Assembly: GCF_014202425.1 (NCBI RefSeq)
Contig: NZ_JACHGT010000014.1
Coordinates: 181,710 to 245,709 of the forward strand
Origin: Phytomonospora endophytica
Lineage (GTDB): Bacteria > Actinomycetota > Actinomycetes > Mycobacteriales > Micromonosporaceae
DNA: 64,000 nt
Reading direction: 5' to 3'
In this document: positions 42,691 through 51,472 of the stretch, one piece after another
Position numbering within the stretch: the stretch's first letter is position 1
Layout of the letters: every line of letters begins with the position of its first letter
Notes under the pieces: generated by a model
What the model was told of the DNA's origin: nothing
Database searches by the model: none
Seen by the model: only the letters and a program-made list of their open reading frames with translations
Translations under genes and position numbers: made by a program

Positions 42691-42900
42691 ATGCTCTGCC
42701 TAATGTGCCGCAAGGAAATCCCGCTTGGCGCTGAGAGGGTCTGCGGAGACTGCTGGCCGGCTTATTACGCCGAGATCGAAAGGAAGTATTACCGCGAGCA
42801 GAAGGCCAAGGCGGCCAGGGCAGGCGGCTGTGCGGTCGTTGTGATGGCCGCCGCAGGCCTGCCGGGGCTACTGGCCGCAGCATGGTTTCTGTTCAGTTGA
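42691..42900 (+). CDS. Small zinc-ribbon membrane protein
   Basis: 69 residues, preceded by GAAGGAACC. The N-terminus has the pairs CLMC and CGDC spaced like a zinc ribbon, followed by a basic helix (AEIERKYYREQKAKAARAGG) and one C-terminal membrane helix (VVVMAAAGLPGLLAAAWFLF). Unknown function; intact among surrounding pseudogenes. Confidence 0.65.
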   Translation: MLCLMCRKEIPLGAERVCGDCWPAYYAEIERKYYREQKAKAARAGGCAVVVMAAAGLPGLLAAAWFLFS

Positions 42901-43061
42901 CCTGGGGCCCGCCACGTGCTGACGGTAGCCGCCGTCGAGAATCGTTGCGGCCGCCGGATCGGCGTCCGCTCCATGAACCTGTCGGGCCGCTGCGACATGA
43001 ACCTGTCGGCTCCATGCAGGCCGCCGCAGGCGTCTGGGGTGGTGACGTGGCACGCGCTCGC

Positions 43062-44349
43062 TCATGCCTCGCGGGGCTGCTGCAAGGCAGGGAAAGTATG
43101 GAACAGTTCGCGCTCGGCCGCCGGGCCTTGAAAGTCCACTGTGGTCGGGCAGCTGGCAGTTCCGATTCCGGGACGCGTTCGAGGGGCAAGCCTTCCCCGC
43201 CGTCGGCGGCACCGACCCGCCACCCCACCGGCCACGTATGGCTGTGATCGGAGGCCAGCACCCGAGCACCTCCTAAGTCGATCTCCGCGTCTCGGGGAGA
43301 CCCCGGCCCGCCGAAACTGGTGTGCCCGGTGAACGTCGCCCCGCCGAACGAGGTGTCCCCGGTGGACGTCGCCGATGAACAAGGCACTCCTGGTGAACGT
43401 CGCCCCGTCGAACTTGGCGTCCTCGGTGAACGTCGCCGCGCTGAAATTGGCGTTCCCGGTGAAGGTCGCCCTGTCGAACTCGGTGTTCCCGGTGAACGTG
43501 ACGTTATAGAAATTGACAGTGCCGAGGCGGCAATCGGTGAGGCTGAGGTGGTGGAGGTGGGCACCGGTGGGATCGATGTCCATGGCGCCCCAGAAGGCTC
43601 CGGTGGGACCGGGATTCTTTCTTCTCGCGCTGCTTGGCGGGTGGCCGCAGGTGGTGGGCGATCAGACACTGGGCGGTGGCGCGGACGTTTAGCTCGTCCG
43701 CTGGCCACGCTTTCGCCTTCGCTCGGGGTTTGAGGGGTGCCCTGCCTCTGCGCCGGGTCTGGCCTATTGCGGGCTGCTCGGCGTCGGGTTTGATACCAGG
43801 TGGGGGCATCCTCAAATAGGCGCACCAGATGTCCATGACCACCCGCCGTCGGCCTTCGTGTTCCTGGCCGAGGGCATCGAGGGCGTGGAGGGCACCGACC
43901 CGCACGGCGGCCCTGTCACTGCCGGGTTGGTCGACGGCCTTGACGAACAGCTCCTGGGCACGCTTCTCGATCGCGTCCTTCTGAGTGGCCGCTGCGGTGT
44001 CGCGGGCATGCGTGAGGTTGTCGGCCGCGACGCGTTCGGCCTGGGCGAGCCGGTCTCGGGCGTCTTTGAGGTTGTCTGCGGCAACCTGGGCGGCTAGTTC
44101 GTGGGACTGCTGAGCCAGGCGCTGCCGATGCAGCAGCGTCCCCCGGGTGATGAGGCCACCGACGCCGATCCCGACCGTGGCTGCCGTTCGCAGGACTTCG
44201 AAACTCGTCGTCTGGCTGGTCAGCAGCCAATATGCGCCGACGGTCACCCCGATCGGCACCACCAGCAGGACACCGACCATCAGCCACCACGACCGGCCCT
44301 GCTTCGGAGCCGGCCTGTTTCCCCCTCGGTCCATCCTGGCAGCATCCAT
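43062..44349 (-). pseudogene. Membrane-anchored pentapeptide-repeat protein, two frameshifts
   Basis: From 44349 the frame encodes a cytosolic start, two membrane helices (WWLMVGVLLVVPIGVTVGAY, TAATVGIGVGGLITRGTLL) and a coiled coil (QVAADNLKDARDRLAQAERV). Near 43612 (AGAAAGAA on the coding strand) the homology shifts frame into the pentapeptide repeats (TVNFYNVTFTGNTEFDRATF, FSAATFTEDAKFDGATF), and near 43375 it shifts again (TSFGGATFTGHTSFGG). Restoring the three parts gives the usual actinobacterial TM-coil-pentapeptide protein. As it stands it cannot be made in full. Confidence 0.75.
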
Positions 44350-44409
44350 GATGGACGGCCATGATCACTAGCCCTGGTCACGGGAGATTACCCGGACCAC
44401 CCGACAAGA

Positions 44410-45000
44410 TCAGCCCCCATCGGAATCCGGTGCGTCGGCGGCGGGCGAAGCTCTGCCGGGCGCGGTGTCCTGCGCCGCCTGCACCTGGGCGGCCCCGATC
44501 GCGCCCTGGGCACTGACCTCGGCGGCTTGGACGGTGGCGTCGGCCTGGATGCGGGCAGCGTTCTCGGCGCCCTTCTTGGCGACCAGGGCGGTAACGATCG
44601 CGCCGGTCGCGGTGATGCCGGCTACGGCAACCGCGGCCATCTCGGGGCTGAAGATGTCTTGGCCAGTGCGGACAACACCTGCGCCACCGGCACCAGTGGA
44701 GCCGCCGCTGGGGGACGTAACGCGGGGCAGTGAGTCGTAGCGCCGGCCGGGCACACGGTCCTCTTCTGCCGGAGCGGCGGCAACATCACGGAGGTGATGG
44801 CGGGAGCCGGCGTCTTGGCGGGCGGGGTGGGTCACCGTACTCCACGCTGCATCTGCCAACTGGGGCGCCCGCTCCACCGTGCACCGGATACCAGGTTCGG
44901 CCTCGCAGTCGGGGCAGCGGTTGGCCATCGCGTAGTCGTACAGCGATGGCCAGGGCGTGCGGGCAACCTCGGCCCGGGCGGGCTCGTCCATAAGGGACAC
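44410..45000 (-). CDS. Hypothetical protein with zinc-finger-like N-terminus and membrane segment
   Basis: 196 residues. Near the start NRCPDCEAEPGIRCTVERAP is a short CPxC...RC zinc-binding sequence of a type common in actinophage and integrative-element proteins. After a polar linker, MAAVAVAGITATGAIVTALV is one hydrophobic helix, followed by an Ala/Gln-rich helical tail. The protein is not recognised further. Confidence 0.6.
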   Translation of the reverse strand: MSLMDEPARAEVARTPWPSLYDYAMANRCPDCEAEPGIRCTVERAPQLADAAWSTVTHPARQDAGSRHHLRDVAAAPAEEDRVPGRRYDSLPRVTSPSGGSTGAGGAGVVRTGQDIFSPEMAAVAVAGITATGAIVTALVAKKGAENAARIQADATVQAAEVSAQGAIGAAQVQAAQDTAPGRASPAADAPDSDGG

Positions 45001-45059
45001 GGTAGGGGCACGAAGGCCGCGACGGCATCCTTCATGACGGCGGTATCAGGAGATCACCC

Positions 45060-45119
45060 GGACCATGAGACGGCAGGGTCCGGCCGCGATCGCGGCCGGA
45101 CCCTGCCGTCTCATGGTCC
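45060..45119. terminator. 60-bp perfect palindrome
   Basis: The 30 bases from 45060 (GGACCATGAGACGG...) are the exact reverse complement of the 30 bases ending at 45119 (...CCGTCTCATGGTCC), with GCGATCGC at the centre and no mismatch. It begins 26 bp downstream of the stop of the minus-strand peptidoglycan-binding gene at 45145 and lies outside genes. Best read as that gene's terminator. Confidence 0.65.
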
Positions 45120-45144
45120 CTGGGCCGTGCGGGAAGCGCGCGGG

Positions 45145-45690
45145 TTACGCCTCGGGGGACCCCACCGACGCCTGGCCTTCTTCGAAGCGGATGTGCGGTT
45201 CACCTTCGGAGAGGTCGATTCCCGGGCAGCCAATCCCATTGGCGGGCCATTCGACCATGAGGTGTCTCATCGCCTTGCGCGTCCGCGGTCCGGACCAGCC
45301 GTCGACGAGCAGGCCGTGGCTTCCACCCTGCGGTGTGTTGAGGTATCGCTGGACGTTCCTCACGGCTTCGCGGGTGATGGGCCCGTATTCACCGTCGACC
45401 CTCAGGGACTGGCCGTAGCAGAGCTTGAGGTCCCATTGGATCTGGCGGATGGCCTCCCGCTCTCCATCGGTTCCGTTCTGGTTGTAGTAGGCCATGTTGC
45501 AGGCGGTGGTGTAGTTCCCGCCGTTGACGTAGGTCTGGTACCGCGCTCCGCCGCTGGAGGTGTCGTTGACTCCGCTGACGTTGTTGCAGTACGGAAGTGC
45601 GGCGTTCGCGGGCGTGCCGGCCGCGACGACGCCGACCGTCGCCGCCGCCAGCGCCAGCCCGATGACCAGCAGGCGTTTGAGATCTTTCAA
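45145..45690 (-). CDS. Secreted peptidoglycan-binding domain protein
   Basis: 181 residues. The signal peptide is RLLVIGLALAAATVGVVAAG with cleavage near ANA-ALP. The mature protein contains a PG_binding_1-type domain: EAIRQIQWDLKLCYGQSLRV, DGEYGPITREAVRNVQRYLN and DGWSGPRTRKAMRHLM show the D-G-x-x-G-P-x-T pattern of this fold. No catalytic domain is attached; three cysteines are conserved-looking. It should bind the cell wall after export. It ends just before the 60-bp palindrome. Confidence 0.8.
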   Translation of the reverse strand: MKDLKRLLVIGLALAAATVGVVAAGTPANAALPYCNNVSGVNDTSSGGARYQTYVNGGNYTTACNMAYYNQNGTDGEREAIRQIQWDLKLCYGQSLRVDGEYGPITREAVRNVQRYLNTPQGGSHGLLVDGWSGPRTRKAMRHLMVEWPANGIGCPGIDLSEGEPHIRFEEGQASVGSPEA

Positions 45691-46373
45691 CTTTCTCTCC
45701 CCCTTGTGTGAGTGGCTCCACCGTCACGGTGATGAGCCCGTGCAGTGGTTCCAGCGTCGGCCGGGCGGCCGGTGCCGCCAACGTTTTTCGGCCGTCGCCG
45801 AAACACCCGCTTTGCCACCGCCAGCCCCGCTGCCATCCCCGCCAGCGGCTCCACGTCCACTCGGGCCGCCAATGCCTCGCAGTCGCAAAACTGGGACAAG
45901 GTGTGGCAGTGAGCGAAGGCGGCGAAGCCGTTTCCTGACAGAAGAGGAGGACCCTCCCGTACGGGAACGGGACGGTCCTCGGCCCGGGGCACACGTCCGG
46001 GAGACGGTGCGGCCGCACGCGCGCACCACCTGCCCTCCCCACCGCAGGTTCCAGGCGGTGAGGGGCTTTCGACGCTACGCCGCGTCCACAGTGGGCGCCA
46101 TGGCCGCTCACTCGATCCGGGGAGGATGTCCGGGGTACCCGGGGACGCGGCGAGCGTCCGTCGCCCCGGCCTCAACCGGGTGCCGCACGCCCGACACGTC
46201 AGCGCTGCTCTTTCCTGCCAGCGCTACGCGGGGTGTTTGGCTGTCGTCGGCCGGAACGGCTTTCGGGTCTGCCTCAAGGCCTTCATCGAACACCACCGGG
46301 GTTGCCATCTATGGGCGTGACCAACTCAACTCTGATCGGTCTTCCCCCGCATACGCCACGACCAGGTCTGGGA
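45691..46373. other. Gene-free stretch with a hairpin at 45947-45980
   Basis: 683 bp upstream of the peptidoglycan-binding gene and downstream of the NB-ARC gene. Open frames exist but show no family features. GAGGACCCTCCCGT (45947-45960) pairs with ACGGGACGGTCCTC (45967-45980) with one mismatch around a 6-base loop, probably a terminator. I see nothing else. Confidence 0.5.
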
Positions 46374-48521
46374 TCATGCTCCCTTCCTGCGGTTTCGCCA
46401 GCGGACTAGCTGGTCTCGTAGGGCGAGGATGTCGGGATGGTCGGCGCCGAGGATTTGCAACTGGTCGATAAGAAGCTCTTCGTATGCGGCTTTCGCACCT
46501 GTCAGGTCGCCGAGCTCGCGGCGCCAGTTCGCGAGGTTCGTTCGGGCCATGATGGTGTCCGGGTGGTTGGGTGGCAGGACGCGTAGGCAGTCGCTCAAGA
46601 GTTCTTCGAAGACGTGGACTGCCGCGGCAGGGTTGCCCAGAGCGCCGTGGCTGTTTCCGAGGTTGCAGCGAACGTTCAGGGTGGCGGGGTGGTCGGGCCC
46701 GAAGACACGCAGGTAGTCGGGAACGAGCTCTTCGAACGCTCGGAGTGCGCCAGGGTCACCTGCTTGAGCGCGCCAGCGGGCAAGGTTGCTGCGGGTGGTG
46801 AGGGTGTAGGGATGGTCGGGTCCAAGGACACGCAGGTAGTCGGTCAGCAGCACCACGAGAGCTTGCACAGCTCCATGGGGGTCGCCTGCTTCCCCTTGCC
46901 AGAAAGCGATGTTGCTGCGGGTGGTGAGGACGTGGGGGTGATCGGGTCCAAGGACTCGGGCCTCGTCGATGAGGAGTTCCTCGAATGCTCGGACTGCTCC
47001 GCTGGGGTCACCCGCTTTGCCGCGCCAGCTGGCATGGTTGCTTCGAGGGGTGAAGGCGTCGGGGTGATCGGGTCCAAGGACACGCAGGTAGTCGGTCAAG
47101 AGTTCCTGGGAGGCCCGCGCCGCTTCGGCCTTGTATCCCGCCTCGCCTCGCCAGCGGATGAGGCCGCTCCGTGCCTGGAGAGTGCTTTCGTGATCCCGGG
47201 CGAACATGGATTGACACTCGCTGACGAGTTCAGTGAAGTAGTCGACTGCGGCGGTCACCTGGCCGGCGTGCCCGAGACTATGCCCGAGGCAGAACAGGAC
47301 CGCGTGCACCTCTGAAGTCTTCAGCACATTCCCGGTGTTGGTGTGCAGGGCGTTGGTGTTGGCGCGGAGCACCTGGCTGAGCGCTAGATCGTGCTCCGGA
47401 GTCGGCCAGATCCTGACCAATTGGTCAGCGACCTGAAATGCCCTTGCGACTTGACGGATGGAGGTGAACTCGTCGCGGACGCTCCGTTGCACCAACCCGT
47501 GTACCAGGACGGTCTGGTCGACGGTGTCGATGAGGCTGAGGCGCCGCAGGTTGTGGAGCCCGTCGTGTGTCTCGGTGTCGATGGCGAGGACGTCGATGGG
47601 GATTCCGTTCGGGTCGAGCAGACTTGCCCATTCCAAGACCTCTCGGGCGGCGCCGTGCGGTTCGAGGGCGTCAGCGGCCTCGATAGACAGCGACCAGGTG
47701 GTGGCGATGGTGGCGGCGTAGTCGTCGGGACGTGCGTCATAGGGGAACTGCTCGGTGAGCCGGTGGTGGCGTGCGGCGAAGCGTTCGCGGTAGGCGGCGC
47801 AGTCCAGGTCACGGTCGAGGATGTAGGCCGCGGCTTGACCAAGTGCCAGCGGTAGGTGTCCGAGTTCGGCGGCGAGCTCGGCACCTTCGGTGAGCCTGTC
47901 GGTGCCGAGCCGGGCGGTGAGGTAGATGAGGGCTTCGGTCGGGGTGTACAAGCCGACTGGTATGAGTTCGCGGCGGTCGCCGTGGAGTTTCGCGTCGCGT
48001 CGTCGGGTGGTGACCACGGTGCGGCCGTTTCCCATCGCTGGCGGCCACAACCCTCGTAGATCATCCGGGTCGGTGAGGTCGTCGAGGACAATCAGCCACT
48101 GCTTGTCGCATGCCGACAGCCAGGCCAGGAACCGGTCGGGGTCCTCGTGGCCGAGAATGTCGGCCGCGGCGCGGGTATACGTCGAGATGATCTGTTCGCG
48201 GGAACTGGCCGTGCACCACACCAGCAGATCCACTTCCCTGTCAGCTCGGACGCGGTGAGCGAGATTCGCCGCCAGCTGGGTCTTCCCGACACCTCCGAGG
48301 CCCGACAGGACCTGGCACACGATGGCCGTCCCGTCCGGGGTGATCGCCTCGGCCAGAGCCTGGTCGGCTTTCCGGGGTACGCGGCTACCCGCCAGTGGCG
48401 GCACGACACCTACCTGATGCGGCCAGGTCAGCGGGGCGCTCGCGTAGTGGTTGTGCTGAACGTTTCCCGACCCGACCTGGACACCTTTGGCGCCAAGCAG
48501 GTCGGGTGTCTGGTCGGCCAT
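46374..48521 (-). CDS. NB-ARC-TPR NLR-like protein with N-terminal amyloid motif
   Basis: 715 residues. Residues 11-26 (AKGVQVGSGNVQHNHY) are a RHIM-like V-Q-V-G amyloid motif placed at the N-terminus. The NB-ARC NTPase follows: Walker A GLGGVGKT (74-81), Walker B QWLIVLDDL (141-149), sensor GRTVVTTRR, and GHLPLALGQA of the ARC region. From about residue 400 come six to seven TPR-type repeats with the internal consensus LLTDYLRVLGPDHPxTLTTRSNxAxWRGEAGD, highly similar to each other. The start lies 5 bp after the stop of the gene upstream, which encodes the matching motif at its C-terminus. This is the architecture of bacterial NLRs that oligomerise on sensing a trigger and template an effector partner. 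Confidence 0.88.
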   Translation of the reverse strand: MADQTPDLLGAKGVQVGSGNVQHNHYASAPLTWPHQVGVVPPLAGSRVPRKADQALAEAITPDGTAIVCQVLSGLGGVGKTQLAANLAHRVRADREVDLLVWCTASSREQIISTYTRAAADILGHEDPDRFLAWLSACDKQWLIVLDDLTDPDDLRGLWPPAMGNGRTVVTTRRRDAKLHGDRRELIPVGLYTPTEALIYLTARLGTDRLTEGAELAAELGHLPLALGQAAAYILDRDLDCAAYRERFAARHHRLTEQFPYDARPDDYAATIATTWSLSIEAADALEPHGAAREVLEWASLLDPNGIPIDVLAIDTETHDGLHNLRRLSLIDTVDQTVLVHGLVQRSVRDEFTSIRQVARAFQVADQLVRIWPTPEHDLALSQVLRANTNALHTNTGNVLKTSEVHAVLFCLGHSLGHAGQVTAAVDYFTELVSECQSMFARDHESTLQARSGLIRWRGEAGYKAEAARASQELLTDYLRVLGPDHPDAFTPRSNHASWRGKAGDPSGAVRAFEELLIDEARVLGPDHPHVLTTRSNIAFWQGEAGDPHGAVQALVVLLTDYLRVLGPDHPYTLTTRSNLARWRAQAGDPGALRAFEELVPDYLRVFGPDHPATLNVRCNLGNSHGALGNPAAAVHVFEELLSDCLRVLPPNHPDTIMARTNLANWRRELGDLTGAKAAYEELLIDQLQILGADHPDILALRDQLVRWRNRRKGA

Positions 48522-48526
48522 GGCGT

Positions 48527-48880
48527 CTAGTTGAACGTGTTCGTCTGGGTGTTGCCGTCACCGACCTGCACGCCTTTGGCCTCGCGCAGGTCCACGGTGT
48601 ACTTCCCGCCCGGATCGGCTAGGGCCAGCACCTTCCGCGCCAGCTCGACGGCCTCAGCGTCATTACCGATACCTGTACCGGCCAGCTCCTCGGTCAGCCG
48701 TGCCCGCCACACACCCGACTCGACCTCGTCAGCCTCCAGCGCCGCACGAGCCTCACGATGCTCAGCGAGCTTCCTCGACAGATACCCCTTGAGACCAGTG
48801 TAGGTGTCCCCGACGAGATTCTTGGCGCTGTCGGCGGCACCCGCCACCAGCGCGGCGACAACGACTTCCAGACCGGTCAC
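48527..48880 (-). CDS. Bell-like effector with C-terminal amyloid motif
   Basis: 117 residues from the GTG at 48880, chosen for GGGGGGAT upstream; a longer frame to 49030 has no such site. Residues 1-38 are a hydrophobic-to-amphipathic helix (LEVVVAALVAGAADSAKNLV, GDTYTGLKGYLSRKL) that fits the N-terminus of the bacterial Bell domain, the proposed counterpart of fungal HeLo membrane-disrupting domains. A helical bundle fills residues 40-92. Residues 101-116 (AKGVQVGDGNTQTNTF) share 11 of 16 positions with the N-terminal motif of the NB-ARC protein encoded 5 bp downstream. The pair probably works as sensor and membrane-killing effector. No transmembrane export signal is present. Confidence 0.75.
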   Translation of the reverse strand: MTGLEVVVAALVAGAADSAKNLVGDTYTGLKGYLSRKLAEHREARAALEADEVESGVWRARLTEELAGTGIGNDAEAVELARKVLALADPGGKYTVDLREAKGVQVGDGNTQTNTFN

Positions 48881-49204
48881 CAAGATCCCCCCAGCAGCGC
48901 ATCCTGTTGCTACCAACCAAGTATCACGCAGCGAATCAAGGTCGCAACTCGAGCGATGCTTGGGTAGTTGCTTGAGAACAGATGGTTTCGCGCGCCGGCG
49001 GCAAGTGCGTTGGTCCAGCTGGTTCGTCACGCAGGATCACGTGTGCCGGGCGCCGGTTAGGACGGTCCTGCGTGGGCAGACCGTCCTACCGGTAGCCGCC
49101 AGTGAGACCTGGGCGTGTGCAGGTGAAGAGTGAGGGCCTCGGTCAGTCATGTGTCTCTGGGTGTGATGGCGCCGTCGCAGTCGCTGATCATCCACACCAG
49201 TCGA
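48881..49204. other. Intergenic region upstream of the effector, with hairpin 49058-49088
   Basis: TAGGACGGTC (49058-49067) and GACCGTCCTA (49079-49088) form a perfect 10-bp stem with an 11-base loop. The rest should hold the promoter of the effector-NLR pair; no clear boxes are seen. Confidence 0.5.
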
Positions 49205-49793
49205 ATGAGCGAGCCCGAATAACACCACGGCGTCGTCATCGGCGGTGGACAGGCCGGGCTCGCCGTCGGCTACTACCTGCGCCGCGCGAGGGCCGACTAC
49301 GTCATCCTCGACGCCGAAACCCAGCCAGGCAGCGCGTGGCAGGACTACTGGGACTCGCTCCACCTGTTCTCACCCGCCGAATACAGCACCCTCCCCGGCT
49401 GGTGGATGCCCAAACAGGAAGGCGAACCCTTCCCCACCCGCGACCACGTCGTCGACTACGTCACCGCCTACGAGAAGCGCTACGAACTCCCCATCCGGCG
49501 CCCCGTCACCGTCCACGGCGTCCACCACGACGACGACCACCTCCTCATCCGCACCGACACCGGCGACATGCGCGCCCGCACCGTCATCTCCGCCACCGGC
49601 ACCTGGCGCTCACCACACCCCCCCGACATACCCGGCCGCGCACTCTTCGGCGGCCGCCAACTCCACACCACCGACTACCGCAACCCCGGCCTGGGCAGCA
49701 ACGGCTCGACTACCAGCCAAGCGGTATCCGTCACTCACCACGACGCACCACAACACCATTGTGGACACGCCAACATGATCACCAGGACACGCC
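49205..49793 (+). pseudogene. FAD-dependent monooxygenase-like gene, broken
   Basis: An ATG at 49205 is followed after five codons (MSEPE) by an in-frame TAA (49220-49222); the family sequence continues directly: HHGVVIGGGQAGLAVGYYLR, SAWQDYWDSLHLFSPAEYST, LPIRRPVTVHGVHHDDDHLL and VISATGTWRSPHPPDIPGR. It matches flavin-containing monooxygenase/YczJ-type oxidoreductases up to about 49690, roughly half the normal length. The rest is missing, with an IS element inserted at 49794. Both the early stop and the truncation show it is dead. Confidence 0.75.
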
Positions 49794-51146
49794 TTAATAC
49801 TGCAGCGACACTTGTCTTCGTCGTTTGTAGTGGCTGGTGCGGGCGGTGTGTTGGTGTCGGCGCCTGAAGCGTGACCAGGCCCAGACTCGTTCGTTGTCTA
49901 CTGTGGAGGGCCGCCAGGGGGCGGTAAGGAGCCTGCGGATCTCGGGGACGGTCAGGGGTATGAGCTGTTCTTTTGCTGCCGTGGTGCCCCCTTTACCTCC
50001 TCGGCACGGATGGTGGCCAGCCATGCCAGCGCGAGCATCGACAAGGTGATGTGGGCATACCAGGCCCGCAGGTTACGGGCCTGGCAGTGGTCGAGGCCGG
50101 TCTCGTTCTTGGCCTGCTGGAAGCATTCCTCGATCCGCCATCGCATCCCGGCGACGGCGACCAGGTGGTGCAGGCGGGTCCGGCGCGGCCCGAAGCAGAC
50201 GTAGTACGCGATCTGCTCGGGGCGCGTGATGGAGCGGCGGGCCAGGAGCCAGTGCCCGCGCCCTGGCCGCCAGGGACGGATCGGGACCATCGCCCAGTGA
50301 TAGTCGCGCAGACCGTGCGCACCGGCACCAGCCGACAACCGCCGCCATGCCCGAGCCGGCAGTGCCGTGATGGTCGCATCGGCACGGCTGATGCTCAGGT
50401 CGATGCCGGTGACCTCGTCGCTCGTCTTGATCGCCAGGACATGAGCGATGTCGTGCTCTTCGAGCCAGACCCGCAGGTAATTCGCCTGCCCATAGGCCTC
50501 ATCAGCGGTTACCCACGCAAACGGGACCCCGGCGGCCTTCGCGTGGGCGACCATCTCGATGGCCATGCGGGGCTTGGTCGCGAACTCCACCTCGTCACCG
50601 ATCCCGGCCGCCCGGCACCGATCCCGGTCATCGGTCCACGACCTCGGCAGATACAACCGCCGATCGATCAACGCGTGCCCCTTCGAAGACGCGTAGGCGG
50701 CGAACACTCCCACCTGGCAGTTCTCCACCCGACCGGCAGTGCCCGAATACTGCCGCTGCACTCCCGCCGACCGGATGCCCTTCTTGAGGAACCCGGTCTC
50801 ATCGACGATCAACACCCCGCCGGGCTCACCGAGATGCTCCACAGCCAGGTCACGCACATCGTCACGAACGGCGTCGACGTCCCAGTCCGCGAGGCGCAGC
50901 AACCGCTGCATCCCCGCCGGATGCGACTCCCCAGCCAGCTCGGCAAGGCTCCACCCGTTTTTCCGTTCCAACCGCGCGACCAGCCCCGACACATACTCAC
51001 CAACCCGAGCACACGGCTCGGCACGCACGAACCGAGACCCGACCCGCGCCATTAACGCCTCGAACCCGACACCCCACCTGGCGACATCCACATCAGACAC
51101 ACCCTGCCCAACGAACCACCAACCAACAAGTGTCGCTGCAGTATTA
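49794..51146. mobile_element. IS701-family insertion sequence
   Basis: The element runs from 49798 to 51142 (1345 bp). Terminal inverted repeats are TACTGCAGCGACACTTGT (49798-49815) and its exact complement at 51125-51142. The flanks are TTAA on both sides (49794-49797 and 51143-51146), a four-base target duplication of the YTAR type that IS701 elements make. One intact transposase gene is inside, on the minus strand. The perfect ends suggest a recent insertion. Confidence 0.85.
49952..51100 (-). CDS. IS701-family transposase
   Basis: 382 residues from the GTG at 51100, the first start inside the inverted repeats; the longer frame crosses the element end. DDE-type motifs: LIVDETGFLKKGIRSAGVQR has the first Asp, FAWVTADEAYGQANYLRVWL the second, and GMRWRIEECFQQAKNETGLD the Glu. 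HTLSMLALAWLAT-like HITLSMLALAWLATIR lies at the C-terminus. Catalyses transposition of the element. Confidence 0.88.
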   Translation of the reverse strand: MSDVDVARWGVGFEALMARVGSRFVRAEPCARVGEYVSGLVARLERKNGWSLAELAGESHPAGMQRLLRLADWDVDAVRDDVRDLAVEHLGEPGGVLIVDETGFLKKGIRSAGVQRQYSGTAGRVENCQVGVFAAYASSKGHALIDRRLYLPRSWTDDRDRCRAAGIGDEVEFATKPRMAIEMVAHAKAAGVPFAWVTADEAYGQANYLRVWLEEHDIAHVLAIKTSDEVTGIDLSISRADATITALPARAWRRLSAGAGAHGLRDYHWAMVPIRPWRPGRGHWLLARRSITRPEQIAYYVCFGPRRTRLHHLVAVAGMRWRIEECFQQAKNETGLDHCQARNLRAWYAHITLSMLALAWLATIRAEEVKGAPRQQKNSSYP

Positions 51147-51472
51147 AGACGCAGGGGCGAAGAGAGCCCGGCTAGAACTGCCCTGGGAGTGGTGATCGCA
51201 GATGATAATGCCCGCATGCCGCAGAGGTGTTTTCGGCGGCCGGCTGACGGTCCACTGTGGATCGATCCGCTGATGATTCCAGGGCGAACAGGGCTGTCGG
51301 GCTGTGCTGCCGCCTGGCGCAGAGCTGGCCCCGGCTCCTGTGCCCGTTGTATTGGCAGCGAGGCGATCTCGGCCAGGTAGGGCAGCGCCCTGGGTCTTGA
51401 CAGTTCGGCGGACCGTGGTGTCTTCTGTCATCGCCCTTAGCTCTGATCTCATCTGCCCTTCGTGAGGTTGCC
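51147..51472. promoter_or_regulatory. Region upstream of the RHS gene
   Basis: 326 bp between the IS element and the RHS start. TTGACA at 51397-51402 is a consensus -35 but a matching -10 near 51420 is weak (TCTTCT). I see no gene in this stretch. Confidence 0.35.

Noticed and set aside
45708..45938. Short plus-strand frames ahead of the 45947 hairpin
   Set aside because: One frame ends just before the hairpin and could be a C-terminus, but it lacks a start and any known domain.
46700..47120. Regular repeats suggesting a CRISPR or satellite
   Set aside because: The repetition is in codons of the TPR repeats (period about 126 bp) inside the NB-ARC gene.
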